A DNA stretch of 64,000 nt from LZORAL124-50-18 sp051208045 (GCA_051208045.1 JBPJFY010000015.1:30943-94942), one strand, 5' to 3'; shown: positions 52,957-63,052, numbered from the stretch's first letter. Made by a program: numbers and translations. The notes: generated from the letters alone by a model not told the origin.

Positions 52957-54819
52957 TCAGGCGAAAGTATCCACCAGCGACCTGGAAGCTACCCGGGCTT
53001 CGATGCCTGTCACTTCTTCAACTGCACCGCCATCAGGATCGCCCTGTCCTTGCAAGCCGCCTTCCCCTTTGCCATCTGCATTTTCATCACCCGCACCCGA
53101 CGCATCGGAATTTTGAGCCGACTGGTCTGACACATCCACATCAGCCAGGTTCACACCGCTGCTGTCGAGCATGTCCCGTAAACGATGCACGTTTAATTCC
53201 AACAAGTCACGTACCTGGGCATGCTGACTGTTGAAAACAATGGACGCCTGATCCTGATTGACATGAATCTTGATTTCAATCGGCCCCAGTTCTGCCGGCC
53301 GCACGTGAATCTCTGCGGCTCGAATGTGCTTGGACGTCAGCCATTTGACCTTTTCTACAAACTCATCGGACCATTCATCCTGATTCATCGGCGTTGGAAG
53401 CGAAGTGGTATAAGGCTTCAGCGCCGTAAAATCTTTGCTGCCTGCCAACTGCCCTCGCTGATCCACCGACGCTGGGCTGATTTTCAGCCCTTTGGTTTCC
53501 AGATTATTGAGCAGCGACTCAAACGAATCACCGGCTTTTGTCGGCTGTACCCCGCCCTGATCTGACTTGGCCACCAGCTTCTGAAGGTTCTGTGCCTGTT
53601 GACCGGCGGTTTGCCCATTAAACTGCTGATTAGCCCCTTGGTTTTGCCCTTGTGCATTCTCCCCCGAGACCAACGTGCTGGCCTGGTACGCTGATGTGTT
53701 CAGTGTATTCGCAGATGGCGTCACCGGACGGTTTGCCTCTTGGCCGGGACGGACGATTTCAACCCCCACCGCCTCAGCTGCACGCTGCGTTGACTGCGCC
53801 ATAGTCGATGTTGGTGCTGCCACCGATGCTGGGGTAACAACCTGCTCTGCCGTTGTCGTCGAACCTTCAGCAGGCGCTGTGCGAGCCTCAGCATCGTCAG
53901 GCAACACCGCCTGTGCCTCTTCGCTGCCAATATCGGTCACGTTCATCGCAATCGATTCGCCTGAGTGTACCTCTGGCGCTGCATCACCAATTTCATCGTT
54001 GTTTTCAACAGGCGCGATTTGCGGTTCGGTCACCGCCGCTAAAGCATCAATTGCAGCGTCGTCAGCCACCGATGCCGATACCTCTTCCTGCGAGACGTGG
54101 GTCGGACTCTGCTCAAGCGCACTCAGATCCAGTTTTTCTGAGGGCTGCTCAGAATCGACTTCCATCGCCCTGTCAGCGTTTAAGCCCTCAACCACTGACG
54201 CGTCTTCCGTAGGAACGGACTGCGAAGCAACCAACGCATCCACAGCAGCCATGGAAACACCAGCCATGGGAACAGCAGCGCTCTCATTCTCGGCCGCTAA
54301 TTCGACACTATCACTTGCTGCTTTAGCGTCTGCCAAGGTTTGACCCTCCTCAGGTTCACCTGACTCCGTCTCGCTTTGCTCTCTCTGTTCTCTCTGTTCG
54401 CCTTTCGCCAATACGTCATCCGGATGCTCTTCCACCTCGCCGGCAGCGTTCTCTTGCCCGTTGGCTCGCTCTGTGCGTACGCTGTCCTCCTGCCGATCCA
54501 TTCGTGGCTCGGCACGATCGGGGCGTTGAGCGTCTTCGGGCCCGGATCGTTCCGGCGCGCGTTCGGGTCGGGCACGACTGACAGGTTGAGTGGTTTCCCG
54601 GTTCGGACCGGCTTCTTTTCGAAGGTCTGCGCGGCGCGCTTCCGACTGCTTGCCCGGCTCCGGAGCGGAAACTTTTTTCCGGTCGATGGCCTGATTGCTT
54701 TCAAACAAACTGGCAAAACTTGTGAAAGGATCTGTTGCACTTCCGGGGGCACGTTGCGCGCGAAGTGTCATGTTAGACAGCGAATTGTCTAAGGAAAGGC
54801 CCAAAGTCACATTGCTCAT
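52957..54819 (-). CDS. fliK: FliK, flagellar hook-length control protein
   Basis: A 620-residue protein. The first ~400 residues are acidic, repetitive and probably disordered (many Glu, Ala, Val, Ser). The Flg_hook domain lies at about 490-580 (IRAAEIHVRPAELGPIEIKIHV to VHRLRDMLDSSGV), followed by a Gly/Asp-rich tail. It serves as the hook ruler and switches FlhB specificity. It has its own sigma-54-type promoter and precedes fliL. The second FliK-like gene at 10913 is unrelated outside the C-terminal fold. Confidence 0.92.
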   Translation of the reverse strand: MSNVTLGLSLDNSLSNMTLRAQRAPGSATDPFTSFASLFESNQAIDRKKVSAPEPGKQSEARRADLRKEAGPNRETTQPVSRARPERAPERSGPEDAQRPDRAEPRMDRQEDSVRTERANGQENAAGEVEEHPDDVLAKGEQREQREQSETESGEPEEGQTLADAKAASDSVELAAENESAAVPMAGVSMAAVDALVASQSVPTEDASVVEGLNADRAMEVDSEQPSEKLDLSALEQSPTHVSQEEVSASVADDAAIDALAAVTEPQIAPVENNDEIGDAAPEVHSGESIAMNVTDIGSEEAQAVLPDDAEARTAPAEGSTTTAEQVVTPASVAAPTSTMAQSTQRAAEAVGVEIVRPGQEANRPVTPSANTLNTSAYQASTLVSGENAQGQNQGANQQFNGQTAGQQAQNLQKLVAKSDQGGVQPTKAGDSFESLLNNLETKGLKISPASVDQRGQLAGSKDFTALKPYTTSLPTPMNQDEWSDEFVEKVKWLTSKHIRAAEIHVRPAELGPIEIKIHVNQDQASIVFNSQHAQVRDLLELNVHRLRDMLDSSGVNLADVDVSDQSAQNSDASGAGDENADGKGEGGLQGQGDPDGGAVEEVTGIEARVASRSLVDTFA

Positions 54820-54927
54820 GTTTTAATCCCATGTGGTATAAGCGGGTTAATACCGGGACGATCAAGAGAAAAACCAGGGGCAATTTACTGCCTGTTTCCA
54901 CTCTATTTCGCCTGATGACAGGAATAG

Positions 54928-54943
54928 AGCAATTAACAGGCCA
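54928..54943 (-). promoter_or_regulatory. sigma-54 (-24/-12) promoter for fliK
   Basis: On the minus strand TGGCCTG-N4-TTGCT, with exact GG-N10-GC spacing, about 110 bp upstream of the fliK ATG and downstream of the hptB stop. Confidence 0.7.
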
Positions 54944-54981
54944 ATCAGAATAAGGGGATCAAATCAGGTAGGCAAATAACG

Positions 54982-55314
54982 TCAAATGTACACACGAAGC
55001 AGTCGATCGACTTCGGCAAACTCCAGATCAATTTTCTGCACCAGGTCATCAGCGCCTTCCAGGCTGCCGTCTTTACCCATGCGCTCTGCATGCAGGCAAT
55101 GTTCTGCCAGAATAGTTGCTCCAATATTGGTGCAGCTGCCTTTAAAGCTGTGCGCGGCCCGGCCAAATTCTTCAGCATCACCCGCGGCCAGAGTTTGCTT
55201 TAATTGATTGAGTCGCTCAACGGAGTCCATGAGAAACGTTTCAATTAGGATGCCAAACTCTTCCTCCATGACTTCTTTCAATTCGGCAATCGCATTTAAG
55301 TCCAGATGTTCCAT
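54982..55314 (-). CDS. hptB: HptB-like histidine phosphotransfer protein
   Basis: A 110-residue Hpt domain with the phospho-histidine in AAHSFKGSCTNIGA (about residue 57). The ATG at 55314 has GAGGGAAGTGAC upstream and is preferred to the frame opening at 55356, which overlaps the next gene. Order hptB-hsbR-hsbA equals the Pseudomonas aeruginosa cluster, in which HptB takes phosphate from hybrid kinases and passes it to HsbR, affecting biofilm and swimming. The kinases are not in this window. Confidence 0.88.
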   Translation of the reverse strand: MEHLDLNAIAELKEVMEEEFGILIETFLMDSVERLNQLKQTLAAGDAEEFGRAAHSFKGSCTNIGATILAEHCLHAERMGKDGSLEGADDLVQKIDLEFAEVDRLLRVYI

Positions 55315-55337
55315 GTCACTTCCCTCAGTTTCCGTAT

Positions 55338-57050
55338 TCAGACTTCCGGAACCCAATGATACTCTACTTCGACCGCGCTGCCACTCTCATTAAAGCCGAC
55401 TTTTTTGCACATTTTCATCAAAAGCGGAATACCACGCCCGCTGAAGCCGGTATTTTCGTTCAATTTTTTATCCATATATTTCAAATGATCAAATCCTGGG
55501 CCACTGTCTTCCACCCGAATAGTAATCACGCCACCCGCCCCTTCCGGCTGATGGTCGATATCAAATCGTACCCAGTCGTGCACCAGTTTCTCCAAACGTT
55601 CCGCACGCAGTGCATAATATTTGGCAAAGCCTTCCGGGCTCTTCTTGAGCTTCGAATCCAATCCGAGGATGCCATGATCGAGTGCATTGGAGTACAGTTC
55701 TGCAAACACCGTGTAAATCGACCCACTGTGCGCTCGCAAACCCGGCACCTCCATGGTCAAATGGAGCATCAAAGGCAATGGATTAAATTCTTTCAACGTC
55801 TGCGCCCGCAGCACATAGCTGAATGACCAGTTCTTCGGCCCTACCAGGGCCGATTTATTGAGGTGTGCTTCATCCAGACCTAATTGGTCCGGTCGCAGCA
55901 TTTTCACTTCCACCATGGTCAGGTCATCATCACGCTCCCCTTCCCCAATGAAGTCCAGAACCCCCCCGTGAATCTGTTCAAACAAATTTTCGGAGACCGC
56001 CTGCGTTTCGATGATTTCCATCAGGCGGGCTTCACCAAACATGTCACCTTCCGCGTTACGTGATTCGATGATACCGTCAGACCACATAAAAAACCGATCG
56101 TTCAATTCCAGTTCGAACTTGTAGGTTTCCACGGCAAATCGATCACTGGGCAAAACTCCCAATGGCAAGTGATTGGACTTGATGCGCTCAATCTCACCGT
56201 TTTTTCTTACCAGTAAACAGTCGGGCAGCCCGCCAATCCAGATCTGCATTTCGTTGGTTTTAAAATCGATATCGATCATGCAGGCACAACAGAAGAAGCC
56301 AACAGGTAAAATCTGCTTGAGCTTCTGATTCATTTCCCGAAGCACATCGGTCATCGAGAAGCCTTTGTTGGACATGCCATAAAAGATTTCGGCGAGAGGC
56401 ATGGCACCAATCGCAGCGGGAAGCCCGTGACCGGTGAAATCCCCGAGTAACACGTGCATGCTGCCAGAAGGTTTTTGGCAAGCGAGTAAAACGTCCCCGT
56501 TAAATACCGACAATGGCGACAGCAGGTGTTGAATGTTCTTCGCGTGCAGACACCCCATGTGGGCCACATTATCAAACACGGTCTTGGCGACGTGCTGTTC
56601 CTGCAGCAAATGCTCGTTGTTTTCGGCAATCTGGTCGCGCTGCTCCTGCAACGTGAGGTGCATCATCCGCATACGGTTAAAGGCGTTAATTTTGGCCTTC
56701 AGGATGATTCGATTGTATGGTTTGGACAGAAAGTCGTCGCCACCGGCCTCCAAGCATTTGGCCAGGGATTCCGCATCCGTCAGTGACGTCAGAAAAATGA
56801 TCGGAACAAGCTCTTCACCGGCCAGGGCTTTGATTTCCCGCGCAGCTTCGAACCCGTCTTTCCGGGGCATCAGGGCATCCAGCAGTATAATCTGGGGCGC
56901 TTCCTGACGAAAAAGATCCACCGCTTCCTGGCCGTCTGCGGCCGTCACCACCTGATGTCCCTGTTTTCGGACGATGGCCTGCAACAACATACGGTCTGAG
57001 TCGTTGTCGTCAGCGATAAGGATTTTCAGTGATTCAGCAGGCTCTGTCAT
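55338..57050 (-). CDS. hsbR: HsbR-like response regulator, PP2C phosphatase and serine kinase
   Basis: A 570-residue three-domain protein. The receiver (about 1-125) has ILIADDNDSD and phospho-Asp in IILLDALMP. A SpoIIE-type PP2C phosphatase domain (about 180-390) contains GDFTGHGLPAAIGAMPL and MWSDGIIESRN. A GHKL anti-sigma-type kinase domain at the C-terminus has LYSNALDHGILG and EDSGPGFD. In Pseudomonas HsbR phosphorylates or dephosphorylates the anti-anti-sigma factor HsbA depending on its own phosphorylation by HptB. Both neighbours match that model. Confidence 0.9.
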   Translation of the reverse strand: MTEPAESLKILIADDNDSDRMLLQAIVRKQGHQVVTAADGQEAVDLFRQEAPQIILLDALMPRKDGFEAAREIKALAGEELVPIIFLTSLTDAESLAKCLEAGGDDFLSKPYNRIILKAKINAFNRMRMMHLTLQEQRDQIAENNEHLLQEQHVAKTVFDNVAHMGCLHAKNIQHLLSPLSVFNGDVLLACQKPSGSMHVLLGDFTGHGLPAAIGAMPLAEIFYGMSNKGFSMTDVLREMNQKLKQILPVGFFCCACMIDIDFKTNEMQIWIGGLPDCLLVRKNGEIERIKSNHLPLGVLPSDRFAVETYKFELELNDRFFMWSDGIIESRNAEGDMFGEARLMEIIETQAVSENLFEQIHGGVLDFIGEGERDDDLTMVEVKMLRPDQLGLDEAHLNKSALVGPKNWSFSYVLRAQTLKEFNPLPLMLHLTMEVPGLRAHSGSIYTVFAELYSNALDHGILGLDSKLKKSPEGFAKYYALRAERLEKLVHDWVRFDIDHQPEGAGGVITIRVEDSGPGFDHLKYMDKKLNENTGFSGRGIPLLMKMCKKVGFNESGSAVEVEYHWVPEV

Positions 57051-57155
57051 GAGTTAACCAATTCCACCCTAACAGTACAACCTTAAAGCAATGCAGGCAT
57101 CTGGCACTTTTGAACCAAGGGCAGATGCCGTGGGACTGGACCCTGTATTAAGGCG

Positions 57156-57461
57156 TCACTTGATTTCAAACAGTTGCTCGAAATTGGAGATCGTGAGGAT
57201 TTTCTTCACGTCATGATTACAGTTGGTGATGGACACCTTTGCATTGTCCCCACCCGCGAAATCCCGCAATAACAGCAGCATACCTAATGCCGAGCTGTCC
57301 AGATAAGTCGCTTCAGTCATGTCGATGACGTACTCTTTAACACCATCTTCGTTGTTTTCATACGCATCACGAAATTCCTGGTGTGAGCTGAAATCAAACC
57401 GGCCCTGAATCTTGATTGTCAAAACACTGCCATCAGCAGACAAACTGGTGCTTATTGACAT
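57156..57461 (-). CDS. hsbA: HsbA-like STAS anti-anti-sigma factor
   Basis: A 101-residue STAS domain with the phosphorylatable serine region TYLDSSALGMLLLL (about residue 57). Substrate of the adjacent HsbR. In Pseudomonas unphosphorylated HsbA binds FlgM and frees FliA, and phosphorylated HsbA binds the diguanylate cyclase HsbD; whether this holds here is inference. It begins a three-gene unit after the second cheB, with a 144-bp AT-rich gap upstream. Confidence 0.88.
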   Translation of the reverse strand: MSISTSLSADGSVLTIKIQGRFDFSSHQEFRDAYENNEDGVKEYVIDMTEATYLDSSALGMLLLLRDFAGGDNAKVSITNCNHDVKKILTISNFEQLFEIK

Positions 57462-57605
57462 TTGGTCCCCCTGTCTATCGTTCTATACTCAAAGCAAATC
57501 ATTGGCTTTCCCTAAGATTTCAAAGAATAAACCGTTAATCCAAAGTTTAGCAAACAACTTTTGAAAAGATATTTTTTTTGCAGAAATTATTAAAACAAAT
57601 TTTTG

Positions 57606-58643
57606 TCATCGGCGGGTGCATAGCTTCAGTGCAGCATCGGCCACCTTGGAAAGCGACACAATCTTTTCGGCCGCCCCCAATTTTACCGCTGCCCCCGGCA
57701 TTCCCCATACCACGCTGGAAGCCTCATCCTGCGCAATGGTTCGACAACCATGATCCCGCATGCGCTTCAGTGCAGCCGCACCATCGGCCCCCATCCCCGT
57801 CAACAAGACACCAACACAATGCGCCCCGCCCACATTCATCGCAGAGTCAAACAACACTTCCACCGAAGGCCGATGGCGATTTACCCGTTCTTCCTGATTC
57901 AGACGGCAATACAACCCGCCCCCTTTTCTGGCCAGGGTTAGATGGTAATCGCCTGGCGCAATATACGCATTCCCCGGCAATACTTTCATGCCATCCGTGG
58001 CTTCATACACCGCAATGGAGCACAGGCGATTCATACGATCTGCAAAAGTCGTACTGAATACCGGAGGGATGTGCTGGGTGATGACAAGCGGCGGACAGTT
58101 TGGTGGCATACGAAGCAACACTTCACGAATCGCCTCTGTTCCGCCGGTTGATGCACCAATCGCGATGAACATTTCGGGATCAAAGTGATATCCCATCGCA
58201 GGCCGGATAACCGGATGTTCCGGCGCTTGATGGTTCGCCTGCACATTCGCCATCGCCGCAGCGACAACCTTCTCAATGATGGTTTCGGCGTAGTCGGTCA
58301 GTTCATGCGTCGAATCCGTTTTGGGCTTGGCCACATAATCCACGGCGCCGATTTCCAGGGCCTCCAGTGTCGCCGGCGCACCTTTTTCCGTCAGCGTCGA
58401 TATCATGACCACCGGCATCGGCCGCAACCGCATCAAATTACGTAGAAAGGAAATGCCATCCATTTTGGGCATTTCGACATCAAGCGTCAGTACATCGGGA
58501 TTCAGCTGCTTGATTTTCTCCCGCGCATCATAGGGGTCCACCGCCGTCCCGACCACTTCGAGCTGGTCAGCTTCGTTCAGTATCTGGGTTAACAACTCCC
58601 TGACGAGCTGGGAGTCGTCCACGATCAATACTTTTTTCTTCAT
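57606..58643 (-). CDS. cheB: CheB, receptor methylesterase (second Che system)
   Basis: A 345-residue protein: receiver domain (KVLIVDDSQLV; phospho-Asp in VLTLDVEMP) and methylesterase domain with GASTGGTEA, TQHIPPVF and GMGADGA carrying the Ser-His-Asp triad. It differs clearly from the CheB at 36600-37757 and closes the second che operon after cheD. Confidence 0.95.
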   Translation of the reverse strand: MKKKVLIVDDSQLVRELLTQILNEADQLEVVGTAVDPYDAREKIKQLNPDVLTLDVEMPKMDGISFLRNLMRLRPMPVVMISTLTEKGAPATLEALEIGAVDYVAKPKTDSTHELTDYAETIIEKVVAAAMANVQANHQAPEHPVIRPAMGYHFDPEMFIAIGASTGGTEAIREVLLRMPPNCPPLVITQHIPPVFSTTFADRMNRLCSIAVYEATDGMKVLPGNAYIAPGDYHLTLARKGGGLYCRLNQEERVNRHRPSVEVLFDSAMNVGGAHCVGVLLTGMGADGAAALKRMRDHGCRTIAQDEASSVVWGMPGAAVKLGAAEKIVSLSKVADAALKLCTRR

Positions 58644-58719
58644 ACCACTTCCGTCTACTCTACGCCTGTCACTTCGTTACTCAGGAGGTATCTCACTTTA
58701 AGCATAGCTGAAACACGGC

Positions 58720-59373
58720 TCAGAACAATTCGACATCCCCTTCTTTCGGATGCTCCTGAATATCCTGAATATAACGTTCTTCGCGACGGGCGATGGTTTC
58801 ATTCCGTACCGTTTTCAGTTTTCTGACTTTTACTGCACCGGTGTCCGGGAAGTACAGCACCTTACGGGGATACAAGCCGCCCACATCCATCGCGATGATG
58901 TCGAGACCTTCTTTCTTTAAAAAATACTTCACAAAGGAGACATTCCGCTCCCCAATATTGGTGCTGACGCTGTCCAACACGCGTCCACCCCCAAAAATTT
59001 TTATCTCCAGATTTTCCTTTTTGCCGCCAATCTTCATGATTTCGTTAATCAAAAACTCCATGGCCCAGTTTCCGTAGCGTGACGCGGAACTGATCGCACT
59101 GTTTCCCCACTTTTCGGACGAGTGCTGCCCCTGAATCGGAAGCATAAAATGGTTCATTCCACCCACACCTAACACACGGTCGCGAATACAGGCGGATACG
59201 CAGGACCCCAGCACCGTGACAATCATTTCACCACTGCGACTGACGTACAGCTCACCCGGCAATATTTTCGCTGCATTCAAGTTCATTTTTCTGTCCCAAT
59301 ACCGGTTGATATGCTCGAACCCGGGAATGGGGTCAGGTGCTGTGGATGCCGTCCTTAACATAATCGTTTTCAT
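58720..59373 (-). CDS. cheD: CheD, receptor glutamine deamidase
   Basis: A 217-residue protein with catalytic Cys in VLGSCVSACIRD and His in GGMNHFMLP, and the central LEIKIFGGGRVLD motif. It deamidates receptor glutamines and may bind CheC-type phosphatases, none of which is seen here. The N-terminal ~30 residues are variable, so an internal start (for example MNLNAAKILPGELYVS) is possible. Confidence 0.93.
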   Translation of the reverse strand: MKTIMLRTASTAPDPIPGFEHINRYWDRKMNLNAAKILPGELYVSRSGEMIVTVLGSCVSACIRDRVLGVGGMNHFMLPIQGQHSSEKWGNSAISSASRYGNWAMEFLINEIMKIGGKKENLEIKIFGGGRVLDSVSTNIGERNVSFVKYFLKKEGLDIIAMDVGGLYPRKVLYFPDTGAVKVRKLKTVRNETIARREERYIQDIQEHPKEGDVELF

Positions 59374-59432
59374 TCCACCCTAAATAATTACAGAGAGGTT
59401 ATATGCACACCGCTTTGCACCATAGCCACCAT

Positions 59433-60293
59433 TCAAAATTTCTTTCGGTAAATGGTACGCCCCAGGGACTCGAATCGATCACTGACCCGGTGCAGGGTTT
59501 CCGAGTGCCCGATAAACAGATACCCACCATCGGCCAGAATATCTGCATACCGATTAAACAATTGCCGCTGAGTATCCTTGTTAAAATAAATCACCACATT
59601 GCGACAGAAGATCACGTCGAACCTGCCCTTCATGGGCCAAGGTTCGAGCAGATTCAGCCGTTTGAATGAGATCAATTGAGACAATGCCGGCTTTACCTTT
59701 ACTACCTGCGGTTGAGCCGGATCGCGCAGAAACCACTTTTTCCGGCGCGTCTCATCAATGGATTCAATCCGACCCACATCATAGATGCCGGATTTGCCGT
59801 GATTGAGTACATTGCTGTCCAGGTCAGTCGCGAGAATTTTGGTATCCCAGACACGTCGGTCAACCTGCTCGTTCAACACAATGGACAAGCTGTAAGGCTC
59901 TTCCCCGGTAGAGCAGCCGGCTGACCAGAACCGGATGCGCTTACCCACCTTGTTTTTCTCCATGATCTCCGGCAGCACCGTATCTTTCAGAAAGTCAAAA
60001 TGGTGATTTTCCCGGAAAAAAGACGTCAGGTTCGTAGTGATGGCATTGATGAAGTTGCTCAGCTCAGGACTTCTCTCCTGCTCAAGCAGATCACAATACT
60101 GGTTGAAGTTCTTCAATCCCAGCCCGCGGATGCGCCGGGAAAGTCGACCATAGATCATGTCTCGCTTGTGAGGCCCCAGCACAATACCGGTATAATCATG
60201 CGCCAACTCCGCGATGCGTGCAAAGTTGGCGTCGGACATGGGAAACTCACGGTTTTCTGTGGATACATAGTTTTCGCGCACTGGTACCGCCAC
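59433..60293 (-). CDS. cheR: CheR, chemoreceptor methyltransferase
   Basis: A 286-residue SAM-dependent methyltransferase with an N-terminal helical domain (IYGRLSRRIRGLGLKNFNQY) and the SAM site SAGCSTGEEPYSL, followed by DVIFCRNVVIYF. It methylates glutamates on receptors, opposing CheB. The start is a GTG at 60293, 7 bp past the cheW stop; a second GTG at 60281 is also possible. Confidence 0.94.
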   Translation of the reverse strand: MAVPVRENYVSTENREFPMSDANFARIAELAHDYTGIVLGPHKRDMIYGRLSRRIRGLGLKNFNQYCDLLEQERSPELSNFINAITTNLTSFFRENHHFDFLKDTVLPEIMEKNKVGKRIRFWSAGCSTGEEPYSLSIVLNEQVDRRVWDTKILATDLDSNVLNHGKSGIYDVGRIESIDETRRKKWFLRDPAQPQVVKVKPALSQLISFKRLNLLEPWPMKGRFDVIFCRNVVIYFNKDTQRQLFNRYADILADGGYLFIGHSETLHRVSDRFESLGRTIYRKKF

Positions 60294-60300
60294 GCCTCTA

Positions 60301-60798
60301 CTAATCAGCCAAAAGCAATCGGTTAATGTCGAGTAGAATTACCATTTTTTCCCCCACGCTGCCCAACCCCTGAATGTAGGCGGTATTTGCGTTGTCCGAC
60401 ATTTCAGGTGAAGGCTGGATTTCAGCACTGGAAAAATTGTGCACTTCCGAAACCGCGTCCACGACAATCCCCATCACTTTGTGGTGTCGGTCCCTGGTGA
60501 GTACTTTAAGAACAATCACCACGGTGGTCGGGCCATATTCTATGGCCGACATGCCAAACCGATCTCTCAGATCGATGATCGGCACGACGGTACCACGCAG
60601 GTTGATCACTCCCTTGATGAAGGTGGGTGAATTGGGAATCATGGTCGCATTTTCCCAGCCACGAATCTCCTGCACACTGAGTATGGAGACACCATATTCT
60701 TCGTCATCCACAAAGAACGTTAAATACTGCTCAGACGGATCAAAGGACTGCCCTCCGATCTGCTCCTCTTCCACTGTTTGCTCTATGACTTCTGACAT
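60301..60798 (-). CDS. cheW: CheW, coupling protein (second Che system)
   Basis: About 165 residues with the CheW fold: YLTFFVDDEEYGVSILSVQEIRGW, TFIKGVINLRGTVVPIIDLR and KVMGIVVDAVSEVHNF. Couples receptors to the adjacent CheA. The ATG at 60798 is preferred to the GTG at 60810. Confidence 0.95.
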   Translation of the reverse strand: MSEVIEQTVEEEQIGGQSFDPSEQYLTFFVDDEEYGVSILSVQEIRGWENATMIPNSPTFIKGVINLRGTVVPIIDLRDRFGMSAIEYGPTTVVIVLKVLTRDRHHKVMGIVVDAVSEVHNFSSAEIQPSPEMSDNANTAYIQGLGSVGEKMVILLDINRLLLAD

Positions 60799-60841
60799 AC
60801 TGTTTTCCACACCGAAAGCTCAGCGGCTCACATATCAAGGG

Positions 60842-63052
60842 TTAGGCAGCGCGCTCGCCATTCTTGTTCACGGATTTGTACTCGTCTTTGCGCACACCAG
60901 CCAGTTTAATCAGCCCACTGATATCCAGGATCAATGCCACCGTGCCATCACCAAGAATCGTCGCCCCGGAAACACCCTCTACCCGCTTGTAGTTCTCTTC
61001 CAGACTTTTAATGACCACCTGCTGCTGCGCCAAAAGATCATCCACCAGCAGCGCCACTTTCATGTTGTCCCCTTCCACAACCACCAACAGTGACTCGTCG
61101 TGTTCCTCACGTACATTGGGTATATGCAGAATTTTATCCAACCGAATGATGGGCACATATTCATTGCGAAGCTTTAACACATCCGCACCACCGGCGACGC
61201 GGTGTACCATGGTCATGTCCCTGGGAATCGATTCGATAATTGAGATCAACGGTAATATGTACGTGTGTGACCCCACGCGCACCAGCTGACCATCGAGAAT
61301 CGCCAGTGTCAACGGCAGTCGTATCGTGAATACACTGCCTTCTCCGGGCGTGGATTCCACTTCGACCGTCCCGTTCAACTCCTGAATGTTCCGGCGTACC
61401 ACATCCATACCTACGCCACGACCGGAGATGTCTGTAATGGTATCCGCGGTAGAAAATCCCGGCCGGAAGATCAGCTCGTAAATCTGATCATCACTCAGGG
61501 AGTCACTCTCCTTCACCAGACCCTTTTCGATGGCTTTGGCCAGAATTTTGTCCCGGTTCAATCCGCGCCCGTCATCAATGATCTGAATGACAATATTCCC
61601 ACCCTGATGATAGGCGTTCAGAGTGATGGTCCCCATCTCGTCTTTACCCGCCGCGATACGATCCGCAGGTAACTCGATACCATGATCCAGTGAATTTCTC
61701 ACCAGGTGCACCATCGGGTCGCCGATCTTTTCCATCACGGTCTTGTCCAGTTCCGTTTGCTCACCCAGTAACTTCAATTCGATTTTCTTGCCAGTGGCCC
61801 GGCTGAGATCATGCACCAGACGCGGAAAGCGGCTGAAGGTAAAGCTGATCGGGAGCATGCGAATACGCATCACGTTTTCCTGCAATTCCCGTGTATTCTG
61901 GCTCAGCTGCTCCAGACCCTCCAGCAGCTTGGGCAACCGACTGATATCAAAGTCCCGGCTCAATTCGCCGAGCATGGATTGCGTGATGACCAGCTCACCC
62001 ACCATATTGATCAGGCTGTCGATTTTATCGATGCCCACGCGAATAGAGGATACTTCCGACTTTTTCGCATCGGCTTTCTTTGAAGCAGCCTTGGGGCTTG
62101 CCCCTTCCTCGGGCTCAATCGACTCCGCCTCTGCCGCGGGAATGGGGGCTGTCGCGGGTGTTTTCGAGGCAGGCGCGGATACTTGCGCTTCCGGCGTAGA
62201 TTCTGGTGTGGTTTCTGGTGTAGTTTCCGGCTTCACCGGTTCGGGTTCAATTGTCTTCGGTTCTTCGACAGGCGCGGGTGCTTCAATCGATTCGGCGGTG
62301 ACACCACCCAAGGGCTCGATTATCAGCTCCGATTCATCAATGACCCACTCGAACACCTCCTCGATCGCCGATTTTTCCACGTCTGCCTGCAGCTGAATGG
62401 TCCAGGCCAGATAGCAGGCCTCCGGGTCGATCGCACTGATCGACGGCACGTCATCCACATGTGCCTGCACCTGAATCGGCCCCATTTCCTCCAGCTCGCG
62501 AAACATGCGAGACGGCTCATTACCGGTTTTAAGCACGTCGGCGTCGGGTTTAAAATAAATCTTCCATCCGGCACCTGCCGCTGGCGGACTGTCCGCCGCT
62601 TTCGGTGCGTCTCCCGCCTCATCTACCGGCGTATCGACCGCGTCGCCGCCGGCAGGGGCGGACTCACCATTGAGAATCGCTTCAAACTGCGCGCGCAACA
62701 CATCCGCTTCCGCGGTATCCACCGTATCCCCGGCTTCCAGGGATTTGATCATGGTTCGAACACAGTCGACGGATTTTAAAAACAGGTCCACGTGCTGGGT
62801 CGTGAGATCGCGATCTCCGGAGCGAATCTGATCCAACAACGTTTCCAGTACATGGGTAAACTCGGCCACCGAAGCAAACCCAAAGGTGCCTGCCCCGCCT
62901 TTGATCGAGTGAGCGGCACGAAATATCTCGTTGATGGTCTCGGAATCTACGCTGTCCACTTCCAGGTTCAGCAGTGCAGACTCCATGACATCCAGTCCTT
63001 CAAAGCTCTCCTCGAAGAACACTTGGTGAAACTGACTGAGATCGATACTCAT
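60842..63052 (-). CDS. cheA: CheA, chemotaxis histidine kinase (second Che system)
   Basis: A 736-residue CheA. Hpt domain with AAHSIKGGAG (His about residue 47), a region at ~165-255 with a ferredoxin-like fold pattern (GWKIYFKPDADVL), a Pro/Glu/Ala-rich linker (~260-330), then dimerisation, kinase (HLVRNSLDHGIE, DDGRGLN, GRGVGMD) and CheW-like domains. It lacks the four acidic repeats of the first CheA. It sits in an operon STAS-cheY-cheA-cheW-cheR-cheD-cheB, whose output is not obvious: a motility or other response is possible. Confidence 0.95.
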   Translation of the reverse strand: MSIDLSQFHQVFFEESFEGLDVMESALLNLEVDSVDSETINEIFRAAHSIKGGAGTFGFASVAEFTHVLETLLDQIRSGDRDLTTQHVDLFLKSVDCVRTMIKSLEAGDTVDTAEADVLRAQFEAILNGESAPAGGDAVDTPVDEAGDAPKAADSPPAAGAGWKIYFKPDADVLKTGNEPSRMFRELEEMGPIQVQAHVDDVPSISAIDPEACYLAWTIQLQADVEKSAIEEVFEWVIDESELIIEPLGGVTAESIEAPAPVEEPKTIEPEPVKPETTPETTPESTPEAQVSAPASKTPATAPIPAAEAESIEPEEGASPKAASKKADAKKSEVSSIRVGIDKIDSLINMVGELVITQSMLGELSRDFDISRLPKLLEGLEQLSQNTRELQENVMRIRMLPISFTFSRFPRLVHDLSRATGKKIELKLLGEQTELDKTVMEKIGDPMVHLVRNSLDHGIELPADRIAAGKDEMGTITLNAYHQGGNIVIQIIDDGRGLNRDKILAKAIEKGLVKESDSLSDDQIYELIFRPGFSTADTITDISGRGVGMDVVRRNIQELNGTVEVESTPGEGSVFTIRLPLTLAILDGQLVRVGSHTYILPLISIIESIPRDMTMVHRVAGGADVLKLRNEYVPIIRLDKILHIPNVREEHDESLLVVVEGDNMKVALLVDDLLAQQQVVIKSLEENYKRVEGVSGATILGDGTVALILDISGLIKLAGVRKDEYKSVNKNGERAA

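Noticed and set aside
53675..54343. Plus-strand ORF rich in Ala and Ser opposite fliK
   Set aside because: Shadow of the low-complexity acidic FliK region; no start signal or family resemblance.
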